Shown here: positions 1 to 7,719 of the stretch, one piece after another
Position numbering within the stretch: position 1 is the first letter of the stretch
Layout of the letters: each line of letters begins with the position of its first letter
Assembly (NCBI GenBank): GCA_050251575.1
Contig: JBFWMP010000054.1
Span: 1-15,812 of the forward strand
Direction: 5' to 3'
Origin: X23 sp050251575
Lineage (GTDB): Bacteria; Bacillota; Clostridia; SK-Y3
DNA: 15,812 bases
Position numbers and translations under genes: made by a program
Notes under the pieces: generated by a model
Told to the model about the DNA's origin: nothing
The model's input: the letters and a program-made list of their open reading frames with translations, nothing else
Database searches by the model: none

Positions 1-1682
1 ACAAAATCTGCTTCTTGCTCTATCTGTGTATTTCCCTCCTGGGCAAGTGCGATTACAACCGCTCCCCTGGCTTTAACTTCTTTGATATTGCTCAGCATCT
101 TATCAAAAAGGTAATCTTGTGTTGCAAGAGCAATCACCAATGTTCCTTCTTCAATCAGCGCAATGGTACCGTGCTTTAATTCTCCGGCTGCATACGCTTC
201 TGAATGGATATAGGATATTTCTTTCAGCTTTAGAGATCCTTCCATCGCTACCGCATAATCTAATCCTCTTCCTAAGAAGAACACATCCTTAGCATTAAAA
301 TACTTGGATGCATAATATTGAATCTTTTCTTTATCGTTCAATATATCCGCGACCTTATCCGGTATGGCTTTTAATTGTCCAATAATTTCTGCCGCTTCTT
401 CTTTCGAAACAGTTTCTTTTACCAAACCCATACGCAGCGCTATTAAGTACATTGCTGCCAACTGAGCACTATATGCTTTTGTAGAAGCAACTGCTATTTC
501 CGGTCCGGCCCATGTATATAGTACATTGTCTGATTCTCTGGCAATAGAGCTTCCTACCACATTGACAACCGAGAGTATTTTAGCTCCCCGCTTCTTTGCT
601 TCTCTCAATGCAGCCAAAGTATCTGCAGTTTCACCGGATTGGCTTATAAGAATTACCAGCGTATCGCTATCGATAATGGGGTTCCTATACCTGAATTCCG
701 AAGCTACATCTACCTCAACAGGAATTCTTGCAAGTTTTTCAATGACATACTTCCCAACCATACCGGCATAGGAAGCTGTCCCGCACGCAATAATATATAT
801 TTTCTTAATATTTAAAATGTCTTCTTTTGCAAGCTTGATATCATCCAATACAACCGTTCCATCTTTCAGTCTTGGATTGATGGTATCTCTTATGACCTTA
901 GGCTGCTCACAGATTTCTTTAATCATAAAATGCTCATATCCGCCTTTTTCAGCAGCTGATACGTCCCAATTTACCGTAAATATCTCTTTTTTTATTTCTT
1001 CTTTTTCTACATTAAAGATTGTAACTTTTTCTTTTGTTAAAAGCACCACTTCTTTGTCTTCCAAAAGGTAAATGCTTCTTGTATGTTCCAGGATCGCCGG
1101 TATGTCGGAAGCGATGAAGTTTTCATTTTTACCTAATCCAACAATAAGCGGACTGTCTTTTCTCACCGCAACCAGCTCTTCCGGATGCCCCTTGCAAACT
1201 ATCCCCAGTGCATAAGAACCTTCCACCTTGTTCATGACCTTAATAATTGTGTCTATCAAATTACCGTTATAATAGTAATCTGCTAAATGTGCCACAACCT
1301 CGGTATCAGTGTCAGATACAAATTCATATCCTTTTTCTTTAAGATACTCTCTTAATTGCAGATAATTTTCGATAATTCCATTGTGAACTACTGCTATATT
1401 TCCTGATGTACTGGTATGAGGGTGAGAATTGATATCGGAAGGCGCCCCGTGAGTAGCCCATCTTGTATGACCGATTCCTAATGTACCTGGTAAAGTCTTA
1501 CCGCCCTCTATCTTATCTTCTAAAATTCTTAATCTACCCTTTGCTTTTACTACATTTACATTATCATTATTAAAAACTGCTACACCGGCAGAGTCATATC
1601 CTCTATATTCGAGTTTCTTTAAACCTTCTATTAAAATAGGTGCTGCCTGTTTATCACCTATGTACCCTACTATTCCACACAT
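1..1682 (-). CDS. glmS: glutamine--fructose-6-phosphate aminotransferase (isomerizing), 3' end cut off
   Basis: Makes glucosamine-6-phosphate from fructose-6-phosphate and glutamine in the cytoplasm, the committed step to UDP-GlcNAc and peptidoglycan. The window holds 560 complete codons of a family that is usually about 600-610 residues, so roughly the last 45-50 residues lie beyond base 1. The start is ATG at 1682, with GGAGG at 1691-1695 eight bases upstream. The protein opens MCGIVGYIG, so Cys2 is the N-terminal nucleophile of the class II glutaminase domain. IGHTRWATHG (around residue 75) and VVHNGIIENY (around 100) are further glutaminase signatures. The two SIS domains follow, with ACGTASYAG, EFRYRNP, SQSGETADT and GRGLDYAVAMEG. 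No frameshift was seen in the stretches I translated. It is the last visible gene of the cda-glm cluster and is preceded by a glmS ribozyme, so control by glucosamine-6-phosphate is expected. Identification is secure. Confidence 0.97.
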   Translation of the reverse strand, partial: MCGIVGYIGDKQAAPILIEGLKKLEYRGYDSAGVAVFNNDNVNVVKAKGRLRILEDKIEGGKTLPGTLGIGHTRWATHGAPSDINSHPHTSTSGNIAVVHNGIIENYLQLREYLKEKGYEFVSDTDTEVVAHLADYYYNGNLIDTIIKVMNKVEGSYALGIVCKGHPEELVAVRKDSPLIVGLGKNENFIASDIPAILEHTRSIYLLEDKEVVLLTKEKVTIFNVEKEEIKKEIFTVNWDVSAAEKGGYEHFMIKEICEQPKVIRDTINPRLKDGTVVLDDIKLAKEDILNIKKIYIIACGTASYAGMVGKYVIEKLARIPVEVDVASEFRYRNPIIDSDTLVILISQSGETADTLAALREAKKRGAKILSVVNVVGSSIARESDNVLYTWAGPEIAVASTKAYSAQLAAMYLIALRMGLVKETVSKEEAAEIIGQLKAIPDKVADILNDKEKIQYYASKYFNAKDVFFLGRGLDYAVAMEGSLKLKEISYIHSEAYAAGELKHGTIALIEEGTLVIALATQDYLFDKMLSNIKEVKARGAVVIALAQEGNTQIEQEADF

Positions 1683-1695
1683 ACTTGAAACCTCC

Positions 1696-1850
1696 GTATA
1701 CTCTTCATACCCAGCCTACTTTGTACCGCAATCGCTTACGGATTTGTAAGACCTTTATCGGTGGTATGTATCACCGTGAGGCATCCGCCGAAAAAAATCG
1801 ATAAACCTCATCCTCGTCAACTGCAAATAAATATTTACAGTCCTGGCGCT
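1696..1850 (-). ncRNA. glmS ribozyme (glucosamine-6-phosphate-activated self-cleaving riboswitch)
   Basis: Read on the minus strand, the glmS leader contains the conserved ribozyme core. The predicted cleavage site lies between A at 1850 and G at 1849, in AAGCGCCAGGAC. P1 is an extended 9-10 bp stem at 1820-1841. The core block GACGAGGATGAGGTTTATCG lies at about 1799-1818 and TTCGGCGGATGCCTC at 1778-1792. P3 is CGGTG/CACCG at 1759-1776. A stem capped by a GCGA (GNRA) tetraloop lies at 1726-1741, as expected for P4. A final small stem, GTAT/ATAC, lies at 1696-1710 and abuts the GGAGG site directly. Known role: glucosamine-6-phosphate acts as a cofactor for cleavage, the 5'-OH product is degraded by RNase J in Bacillus, and GlmS output falls. 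The core is certain; the exact 3' boundary is approximate. Confidence 0.96.
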
Positions 1851-1873
1851 TATTTTGTTTTTGTGCAGGATTC

Positions 1874-1896
1874 ACATTTCTCCTCTTAAGAAATGT
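1874..1896 (-). repeat. inverted repeat in the glmS leader, just upstream of the ribozyme
   Basis: ACATTTCT and AGAAATGT form a perfect 8-bp stem with a 7-base loop. On the minus strand the arms can extend by CAGG/CCTG after a short internal loop. The 5' arm reads AACAGGGGACATTTCT, which resembles one half of the GGGGAC-type palindromes often found dispersed in Clostridia genomes. There is no T-run after the stem, so it is not a terminator. It lies about 25 bases 5' of the cleavage site and would form in the transcript from the promoter at 1986-2015. A role as a decayed REP-like element or a transcript-protecting stem is inference. Confidence 0.6.
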
Positions 1897-1930
1897 CCCC
1901 TGTTGTTATCCCAATGGTATCACATCCTTA

Positions 1931-2130
1931 AATCAATTGAGAATTGAGAATTGAAAATTAACTAACTGCGAAACTCAGTCCTCTAAATATACTACACTAT
2001 CCTCGTAGTTATCAATTAGCTAAAGCTCTTAATCACAAGCTATGAGTGGCATACTAATTAAATTAAGAGGTAGACACTGTGTATTATTGAAAACTTAATA
2101 ATTCTCAATTCTCCATTATCAATTCTTATT
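1931..2130. repeat. fold-back region with inverted AATTGAG heptamer arrays (MITE-like)
   Basis: The left array has heptamers at 1935-1941 (AATTGAG), 1942-1948 (AATTGAG) and 1949-1955 (AATTGAA), then AATTAAC. The right array is in opposite orientation at 2101-2128, as ATTCTCA, ATTCTCC, ATTATCA and ATTCTTA. About 22 of 28 positions pair between the arms, which enclose roughly 140 bp with no coding potential. The right arm overlaps the glmM stop codon (2126-2128). There is no transposase and no clear target-site duplication. It could be a miniature fold-back element or two independent slipped-repeat arrays. Confidence 0.6.
1986..2015 (-). promoter_or_regulatory. candidate promoter of glmS
   Basis: On the minus strand, TTGATA (2010-2015), an 18-base spacer and TATATT (1986-1991) fit a vegetative sigma-A promoter. 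Transcription would start near 1979 and give a leader of roughly 300 bases that carries the hairpin at 1874-1896 and the ribozyme. The promoter sits inside the AATTGAG fold-back region. It is predicted from consensus only, and readthrough from glmM is also possible. Confidence 0.55.
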
Positions 2131-3475
2131 GCAGTCTTTTTTCTATTAATTTTGCCAGGTGTTCTGCTTTTTCCTTCAGGCTATTTTTGTCTTTTCCTTC
2201 AATCATAACACGTACTAACGGTTCAGTTCCTGAAGGTCTGATAAGTACTCTGCCATTTCCTTTAAAAGCTTCTTCAAGCTCTTCAATAGCTGCTGAGATG
2301 ATTTTATCTTCCATATAGCTATTTTTCTTTTCATTGCTCACCTTTGCATTCACCAATACTTGCGGCAATACCTGCATGACTGCTGCCAGCTCAGACATTT
2401 TTTTCCCGGATTTCTTAAGTACTGACAACAATTGAAGTGCTGTCAACAGGCCATCCCCTGTCGTATTATGTTCAAGGAAAATAATGTGTCCTGACTGCTC
2501 TCCGCCTAAAACGTAACCGTTACTGAGCATCTCCTCCAAAACATATCTGTCTCCTACCTTGGTCTGTAAAACATTCAAGCCCTTTTCCTTTGCCATTATA
2601 AACAAACCGAGATTGCTCATTACTGTAGCAACCATCGTATTCTCTTTCAATTTACCCTGTTCCATGAGGTTCATGGCACAAATAGCCATAATTTGATCTC
2701 CATCTACCAGGTTTCCTTTTTCATCTACAGCCAAAACCCTGTCTGCATCACCATCAAAAGCGATACCGATGTCGGCACCGGACTCTACCACAAACTTCTG
2801 CAGCTGTCCCATATGTGTTGATCCACAATTCAAGTTGATGTTCGTCCCATCAGGTTCGTTATTAATGACACTTACCTCTGCATCCAGCTCATAAAAAGTT
2901 GTAGGAGCCGATGTATAAGACGCCCCATTCGCACAATCAACAGCTATCTTCAACCCTTCCAGGCTGCAATCTATCGTGTCCTTGACAAACTTAATGTAAT
3001 CATCCAAAGCTTCTTCGTCTTCCGTCTTATGCCCAACTTCCGCTCCAACGGGTGTGGAGATCTGCTCTGCATTATCCAAAATAATTGCTTCGATTCTTTC
3101 CTCTATAGCATCATTAAGCTTGTAACCCTTATTGTTAAAATACTTAATTCCGTTATATTCTACAGGATTGTGCGAAGCAGATATGACTACCCCTGCATCA
3201 GCATTGTACAAGCGTGTAAGATACGCTATTGCAGGCGTAGGTACTACGCCAATAGAAACAGCTTCCGCACCTACAGAACATATTCCTGCTATCAATGCAG
3301 CTTCCAGCATATCTCCGGATATTCTTGTATCTTTTCCAACTAATATTTTAGGTTTATGATGTGTTTCCTCAGTTAATACATATGCACCTGCTTGCCCCAC
3401 TTTGAAGGCTAATTCCGGTGTCAATTCGATATTTGCTATTCCTCTGACCCCATCTGTTCCAAATAATCTACCCAT
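2126..3475 (-). CDS. glmM: phosphoglucosamine mutase
   Basis: Interconverts glucosamine-6-phosphate and glucosamine-1-phosphate, the step after GlmS toward UDP-GlcNAc. The 449-residue length is typical of the family. Visible signatures, in order: MGRLFGTDGVRG at the N-terminus; SASHNP with the phosphorylated serine at about residue 101; the Mg-binding loop DGDADR at 241-246; the sugar-binding loop GGEQSGH at 324-330; and the phosphate-binding RPSGTEP at 413-419. The start is ATG at 3475 with AGGAG nine bases upstream. In other Bacillota GlmM binds CdaA and lowers its c-di-AMP output, which fits its place in the cdaA cluster. Here two genes separate it from cdaR, and it has its own promoter candidate at 3666-3693. 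Confidence 0.98.
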   Translation of the reverse strand: MGRLFGTDGVRGIANIELTPELAFKVGQAGAYVLTEETHHKPKILVGKDTRISGDMLEAALIAGICSVGAEAVSIGVVPTPAIAYLTRLYNADAGVVISASHNPVEYNGIKYFNNKGYKLNDAIEERIEAIILDNAEQISTPVGAEVGHKTEDEEALDDYIKFVKDTIDCSLEGLKIAVDCANGASYTSAPTTFYELDAEVSVINNEPDGTNINLNCGSTHMGQLQKFVVESGADIGIAFDGDADRVLAVDEKGNLVDGDQIMAICAMNLMEQGKLKENTMVATVMSNLGLFIMAKEKGLNVLQTKVGDRYVLEEMLSNGYVLGGEQSGHIIFLEHNTTGDGLLTALQLLSVLKKSGKKMSELAAVMQVLPQVLVNAKVSNEKKNSYMEDKIISAAIEELEEAFKGNGRVLIRPSGTEPLVRVMIEGKDKNSLKEKAEHLAKLIEKRLQ

Positions 3476-3579
3476 CTATGTACTCCTTTCAATAGCTCAT
3501 GCTTTATTTCGAAGATGTGAACTATCTTTATCTATAGATAACCAAATGCAAGCCGACCCATTAATATACGGCAAGCTGC

Positions 3580-3601
3580 GGGCAGATACAAGATCTGCCC
3601 C
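3580..3601. repeat. REP-like palindrome GGGCAGAT-ACAAG-ATCTGCCC
   Basis: A perfect 8-bp stem (3580-3587 with 3593-3600) has a 5-base loop and is followed by CTA. An outer CCGAC/GTCGG pair lies near 3553-3557 and 3613-3617. No T-run follows on either strand, so it is not an intrinsic terminator. It lies in the untranslated leader of glmM. A related hairpin with the same GGGC...ACA...GCCCCTA plan lies at 14372-14394, so this appears to be a dispersed intergenic repeat. Confidence 0.7.
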
Positions 3602-3665
3602 TATGACTCTAACGTCGGTAATTTCAATTTTGAATTTTGGCTACCTTTAATAATTGTCTCAGTAT

Positions 3666-3693
3666 ATTATACCATGTTTTATTAAAGACACAA
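3666..3693 (-). promoter_or_regulatory. candidate promoter of glmM
   Basis: On the minus strand, TTGTGT (3688-3693), a 16-base spacer and a perfect TATAAT (3666-3671) lie just after the patatin-gene stop codon. The -10 box carries the extended TGG motif (ATGGTATAAT), the same context as at 8808-8816 upstream of cdaA. The predicted leader is about 185 bases and includes the palindrome at 3580-3601. It would allow glmM and glmS expression apart from cdaA and cdaR. Confidence 0.6.
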
Positions 3694-3707
3694 CTTGAAT
3701 TTTATTA

Positions 3708-4688
3708 CTAAACAGATTTGATATACGAGTTGCTTAATCCTAACTTCCTTCTTATCTCAGGCATCGCCAAATTCGTCTGAATATAGCCGCGCTGTATACA
3801 TTCTCTGATTCTGCTTGTCTCCAATAGCTTCACATCATAGATTTCGGGTTTAATAACATAATCTGCATCCGCCACTGTTATTTTTGATAAATGATATGCC
3901 ATTACATCTATCGACTGCGCGGCAATCTCGAAGACATTATCTATTTCTTCCTTGGATTGCCCCGAGTAACCTAGATTGACTGCAACTACCTTATCTGCCC
4001 CCATACTTTTTAATACCTTGGTAGGAACATTATCTGTCACGCCGCCATCCACCAATCTTCTTCCTCGAAACATTTTAGGCTTGAAAACCACAGGAAAACC
4101 TGCACTTGCTCTCACTGCATCCCATATTTCGGCATCATCAATATAGATTGTATCCCTTGTGTCTTTGAATAAAGATTTATCAGAAGTGAACATAACCGTC
4201 TGTGCTGTATTAATATCCACTGCAGGAATTGCTAACGGGATAACCGTTTGACTTAAAATAATAATACCTTTATCAGCGCAACATTTTTTCACTATATTCT
4301 CTAAGGCATCTCCTTTGATAAATCCATCAATCTTTCCTTCACGTCGAAATATCCAGTTTAAGATAAATACCATTACTCCCAAATAATCAAAATCTATCAA
4401 ATCGAGATGTTCTCTTTCTCTGCTCCTTTTAAACAGCATTAAGTCAATCATAAACGGCATCGTTTTCCCCCAGTCTGGGTCAGCGATATCCTCATTACCA
4501 AATTTCAAGAAGATTCTTTCTATTTCCCTTGGAGTATAGCCGGAAGCATATAGGGAAGCGACGATGCTTCCGGAACTCGTACCAGAGATCATATGAATGG
4601 GTATCCCTGCTTCTTCAAACGCCCTTAACACACCAATATGAGCTGCACCTCTTATGCCTCCACCGGATAGCGCCACACCAATCTTCAT
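3708..4688 (-). CDS. patatin-like phospholipase family protein (RssA/YlbK-like)
   Basis: A predicted serine lipid acyl hydrolase of about 326 residues with a Ser-Asp dyad. GGGIRG (residues 9-14) is the oxyanion-hole loop, GTSSG places the nucleophile at Ser38, and LVDGG holds the catalytic Asp at about 214. There is no signal peptide, so it is probably cytoplasmic or peripheral to the membrane. I chose ATG at 4688, five bases after GGGGTGG. An in-frame GTG at 4697 overlaps that ribosome binding site and is unlikely to be the start. It lies 59 bases after the FAD-dehydrogenase gene, on the same strand, and about 230 bases before glmM. Its substrate cannot be read from the sequence. Its place in the c-di-AMP/amino-sugar cluster suggests an envelope-lipid role, which is inference. 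Confidence 0.9.
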   Translation of the reverse strand: MKIGVALSGGGIRGAAHIGVLRAFEEAGIPIHMISGTSSGSIVASLYASGYTPREIERIFLKFGNEDIADPDWGKTMPFMIDLMLFKRSREREHLDLIDFDYLGVMVFILNWIFRREGKIDGFIKGDALENIVKKCCADKGIIILSQTVIPLAIPAVDINTAQTVMFTSDKSLFKDTRDTIYIDDAEIWDAVRASAGFPVVFKPKMFRGRRLVDGGVTDNVPTKVLKSMGADKVVAVNLGYSGQSKEEIDNVFEIAAQSIDVMAYHLSKITVADADYVIKPEIYDVKLLETSRIRECIQRGYIQTNLAMPEIRRKLGLSNSYIKSV

Positions 4689-4708
4689 TAAAACCACCCC
4701 GAATAATC

Positions 4709-4733
4709 ATTGAGAACGAATAATTCTCAATTC
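4709..4733. repeat. third copy of the GAATTGAGAATTATT repeat, as an inverted pair
   Basis: ATTGAGAA (4709-4716) and TTCTCAAT (4724-4731) form an 8-bp inverted repeat with a 7-base loop. On the plus strand, the 15 bases at 4719-4733 are identical to 2097-2111 at the end of glmM. Both copies lie just beyond a stop codon in the same operon direction. The copy sits about 20 bases upstream of the patatin-gene start codon, so the stem could affect its translation. Confidence 0.65.
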
Positions 4734-4747
4734 ATTTTACTCAACAA

Positions 4748-6349
4748 CTAATCAATTGGTGAATACTTTTTAATGATTTGTTCTGCCGCCCTAATGCCGT
4801 CTACAGCGGCACTAATAATTCCGCCCGCATATCCTGCGCCTTCGCCGGTTGGATAAAGACCTTTTAAGTTTACCGCTTCTCCTGTTTCACTTCTATTAAT
4901 GCGGATAGGTGCCGAAGTTCTAGTCTCGACACCTGTCATAATTACATTGGTTTCGGCATATCCCTTAACCTTTTTGTCAAAATAGACAAGACCTTCCTTC
5001 ATTGTTTTAATTACGTATTCCGGAAGGCATTCGGCAAGATCTGCTGGCGCGACATTGCCTGTATAACTCGGCTTTATAGCACCAATTCGTTTCGACCCAG
5101 TTCCCGATAAAAAATCTCCCACTAATTGAGCAGGCGCTGAGTAATTATTTCCCCCTATCTTGAAAGCAAGTCTTTCCCACTTTCTCTGAAATTCCACCCC
5201 TGCCAACGGATGACTGCTCTCAAAATCTTGGGGTCCTACAGAAACTACCAATGCACTATTGGCATTTTCTCTGTCTCTGGCAAACTCACTCATCCCATTT
5301 GTAACAATTGAGTCCTTCTCAGAAGCTGCCGCTACTACGATTCCACCGGGACACATACAAAAAGAATAGCAGGTTCTTAAAGGGCTTTTATAAACCAGCT
5401 GATAGTCAGCAGCTTTTAAGCGGGGATGTCCTGCATAATCCCCATATTGTGCTCTATCGATGGTTCTCTGCGGATGCTCAATCCTTACACCTATTGAGAA
5501 AGGCTTTTGAGTGATTTCTATCCCCTTTCGCAGCAGCATTTCATAGGTATCTCTTGCACTGTGTCCTATGGCCAAGATAACAACATTACATGGAATATCT
5601 TCTTGATCATTAATGGTAACCCTACTGACAGAATGATTAGAAAAACTTATATCCGTCACTTTTGAATAGAACCTTACCTCTCCTCCCAAAGATATAATAC
5701 GATTTCTGATATTCTTTACAACTTCCTTTAACAGGTCAGTCCCAATATGCGGCTTGCCTTTATATATGATTTCATGAGGCGCGCCTGCTTCTACAAAGGC
5801 TTCCAATACCTTATCATTTCTTGTGTCATTAATTCGGGTAGTTAATTTGCCGTCCGAGAAGGTACCCGCTCCCCCTTCTCCGAATTGTACATTAGATTCC
5901 GGATCAAGTTCGTTTGTCTGCCAGAACTCACGAACCTTCTTGCTTCTATCATTTACATCGCCCCCTCTTTCCAACAGCAAAGGCTTGTATCCATTTATAG
6001 CTAAAATAAGACCGGCAAATAATCCTGCCGGTCCTGTACCTATTACAATAGGTCTGCCTTGAATTTTTTCTGTACCTTGAGAGATAGGTGGTTCCTGCTT
6101 TGGAATGATATGCGTAATGTTCTGATCAGAAAGCTTCGCTGCAACTCTATGTTCATCCTGGTACAAATCCACCAAAACGGAATATACAAAGCCTATCTTA
6201 TTTTTCCTTCGGGCATCTATCGATTCTTTTACAATGCGGAAATTTTTAATCTCGCTTTCTCGAACCTTTAATTCTTTTGATGCTTTTTCCCTAAGCAAAT
6301 TAATATCTTCATCAATCGTCATTCTTATATTATTTATTTGAAAACTCAT
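4748..6349 (-). CDS. COG2509-type FAD-dependent dehydrogenase, function unknown
   Basis: A 533-residue flavoprotein of the uncharacterised COG2509 family, common beside cdaR and glmM in Clostridia. An N-terminal domain of about 95 residues carries the family's SIDARRKNKIGFVYSV segment. The Rossmann motif GTGPAGLFAGL (from about residue 104) then binds the ADP part of FAD and is followed by LLLERG. FGEGGAGTFSDGKLTTR and a C-terminal GYAGGIISAAVDGIRAAEQ segment complete the fold. There are no membrane segments or signal peptide. The start is ATG at 6349 with GGAGG about 11 bases upstream. Only 17 bases separate it from cdaR, so it is very likely co-transcribed. The physiological substrate is not known for this family. 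Confidence 0.93.
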   Translation of the reverse strand: MSFQINNIRMTIDEDINLLREKASKELKVRESEIKNFRIVKESIDARRKNKIGFVYSVLVDLYQDEHRVAAKLSDQNITHIIPKQEPPISQGTEKIQGRPIVIGTGPAGLFAGLILAINGYKPLLLERGGDVNDRSKKVREFWQTNELDPESNVQFGEGGAGTFSDGKLTTRINDTRNDKVLEAFVEAGAPHEIIYKGKPHIGTDLLKEVVKNIRNRIISLGGEVRFYSKVTDISFSNHSVSRVTINDQEDIPCNVVILAIGHSARDTYEMLLRKGIEITQKPFSIGVRIEHPQRTIDRAQYGDYAGHPRLKAADYQLVYKSPLRTCYSFCMCPGGIVVAAASEKDSIVTNGMSEFARDRENANSALVVSVGPQDFESSHPLAGVEFQRKWERLAFKIGGNNYSAPAQLVGDFLSGTGSKRIGAIKPSYTGNVAPADLAECLPEYVIKTMKEGLVYFDKKVKGYAETNVIMTGVETRTSAPIRINRSETGEAVNLKGLYPTGEGAGYAGGIISAAVDGIRAAEQIIKKYSPID

Positions 6350-6366
6350 ATATTATTTTTCCTCCA

Positions 6367-7719
6367 TCAATCATCAGCCTCGGAGTCTTCTGATTTAGCA
6401 GTCCCATCTTGTGTATTTGAATCCTGATTCCCTGAACTTTGCGTATTCGATTGTTGTTCAGTCGTATTGCTTGCAGGCGTGGACTCTCCATCATTCTTTT
6501 GTTTAGATACTCTTACCATCACTGTATGATTTCCCATTACTTCAACATCTGAAAAAGTCCTTATATTTAACGGTACTTCATGCTGACCTTCACTTAAACC
6601 TTTTATATCTATCGACGCATATATATTATTTACTTCCAAGCCGTTTACTATGCTCTCCATCCCTCTTACTGCTATTTCAACCTGCTTAGTAATCAAACTA
6701 TAACTTGAATTTTCCGGAACATTGTCTACTCTGATACTTTGTATATTGAATGAACGTGATATCTGTCTTTCAATATCAAGCATTACTCTTGCAGTATTAA
6801 TTGGATCTACCAGCTTTAATCCTTCGGGCACTATTAGTGGAACTTCGACATCCATATCCTCATCAAAATTATTAATATCAATTGAATCTGTAAATACTTG
6901 ATTTATCCCATCCACTATTTCGTCTTTACCGGCTATCTTAATAATGCTTGGAATAACTTCTGTCTTTGCTATCAGATAATTTTCGGCAAGTGAGCCGGTA
7001 AGTTGTGGTGTAACTGCAACTTCCTTCACCTTCATAATAGGATACACCACCTGTACAGTATCCACCTCTCGCACTATATGAGTGCTGGTGATTTTTTCAC
7101 CAGCCTTATTATATATCTCATATTTTGGTTTAGCGATGACATTCTTCGTCTGCCCTGTCAAATCTACTGAAACCTTCAAGCTATCAATTGTGCTGATAAT
7201 TGTAGATGGTCCTCTTAAAGAAACAATATTGGGCGTTACCTGTGGGGCAAAAGTCATATACGGCTCTTTTACCATACCCTTTGGGACTACCTCTACCGTT
7301 TTCTGTATTTCCATTATCTTGTCAAGCTTGACATTGATATAGTATGGCTTTCTCTCCAATATGGTGATACCCTCAACAGCCGAGTCTAGTTGTATTGACA
7401 CTGAATGATCTCCTGTCCTGTTCAAGCCTCTCAAATCTGCAATAGCTTTAAAGCTTTGCTCATTTAACCCTGCCAAGTCCTTTGTCTTTCCTTTGATTTT
7501 GAGAGTAACCGTATCAGCAACTTCACTAAGCATAAAAAGACCTGCTTCATCTATAAACTCAGTCCCAGTTATAGCAATTGGGATGTCTTTAAGCGTTACT
7601 TCTTTTTCAGGGTTTTGTACGTTAACAACATAAAGCCATAAAATCACGGCAATAAGTCCTGAAATTATTTTTAAGGTAATATCCTTATTAAGAATTTCTT
7701 TAATTTGAATCCCTTTCAC
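6367..7719 (-). CDS. cdaR: CdaA regulatory protein CdaR (YbbR-domain protein)
   Basis: A membrane-anchored, mostly extracytoplasmic protein that modulates CdaA activity in Bacillota. It has one N-terminal transmembrane segment at about residues 18-35 (ISGLIAVILWLYVVNV). YbbR-type beta repeats fill about 40-405, each with motifs like V.V.L.G....I. The last 45 residues form a hydrophilic tail rich in Q, N, S, T and then D/E, with no predicted fold. The start is GTG at 7719, overlapping the cdaA stop as GTGA, so translation is probably coupled. At 450 residues it is close to the family norm, and the low-complexity tail is the variable part. The name rests on fold and synteny; both agree. Confidence 0.93.
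   Translation of the reverse strand: MKGIQIKEILNKDITLKIISGLIAVILWLYVVNVQNPEKEVTLKDIPIAITGTEFIDEAGLFMLSEVADTVTLKIKGKTKDLAGLNEQSFKAIADLRGLNRTGDHSVSIQLDSAVEGITILERKPYYINVKLDKIMEIQKTVEVVPKGMVKEPYMTFAPQVTPNIVSLRGPSTIISTIDSLKVSVDLTGQTKNVIAKPKYEIYNKAGEKITSTHIVREVDTVQVVYPIMKVKEVAVTPQLTGSLAENYLIAKTEVIPSIIKIAGKDEIVDGINQVFTDSIDINNFDEDMDVEVPLIVPEGLKLVDPINTARVMLDIERQISRSFNIQSIRVDNVPENSSYSLITKQVEIAVRGMESIVNGLEVNNIYASIDIKGLSEGQHEVPLNIRTFSDVEVMGNHTVMVRVSKQKNDGESTPASNTTEQQSNTQSSGNQDSNTQDGTAKSEDSEADD

Noticed and set aside
526..1071. Two plus-strand open frames of 81 and 84 codons
   Set aside because: They lie entirely opposite the confident glmS gene on the minus strand, have no ribosome binding site and resemble no family.
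3580..3601. Palindrome considered as an intrinsic terminator for the patatin gene
   Set aside because: There is no T-run on either strand after the stem, and it lies within the glmM leader downstream of a TATAAT promoter.
3029..3650. Plus-strand open frames across glmM and its leader
   Set aside because: Antisense shadows of glmM; the last runs over the palindrome at 3580 and has no start signal.
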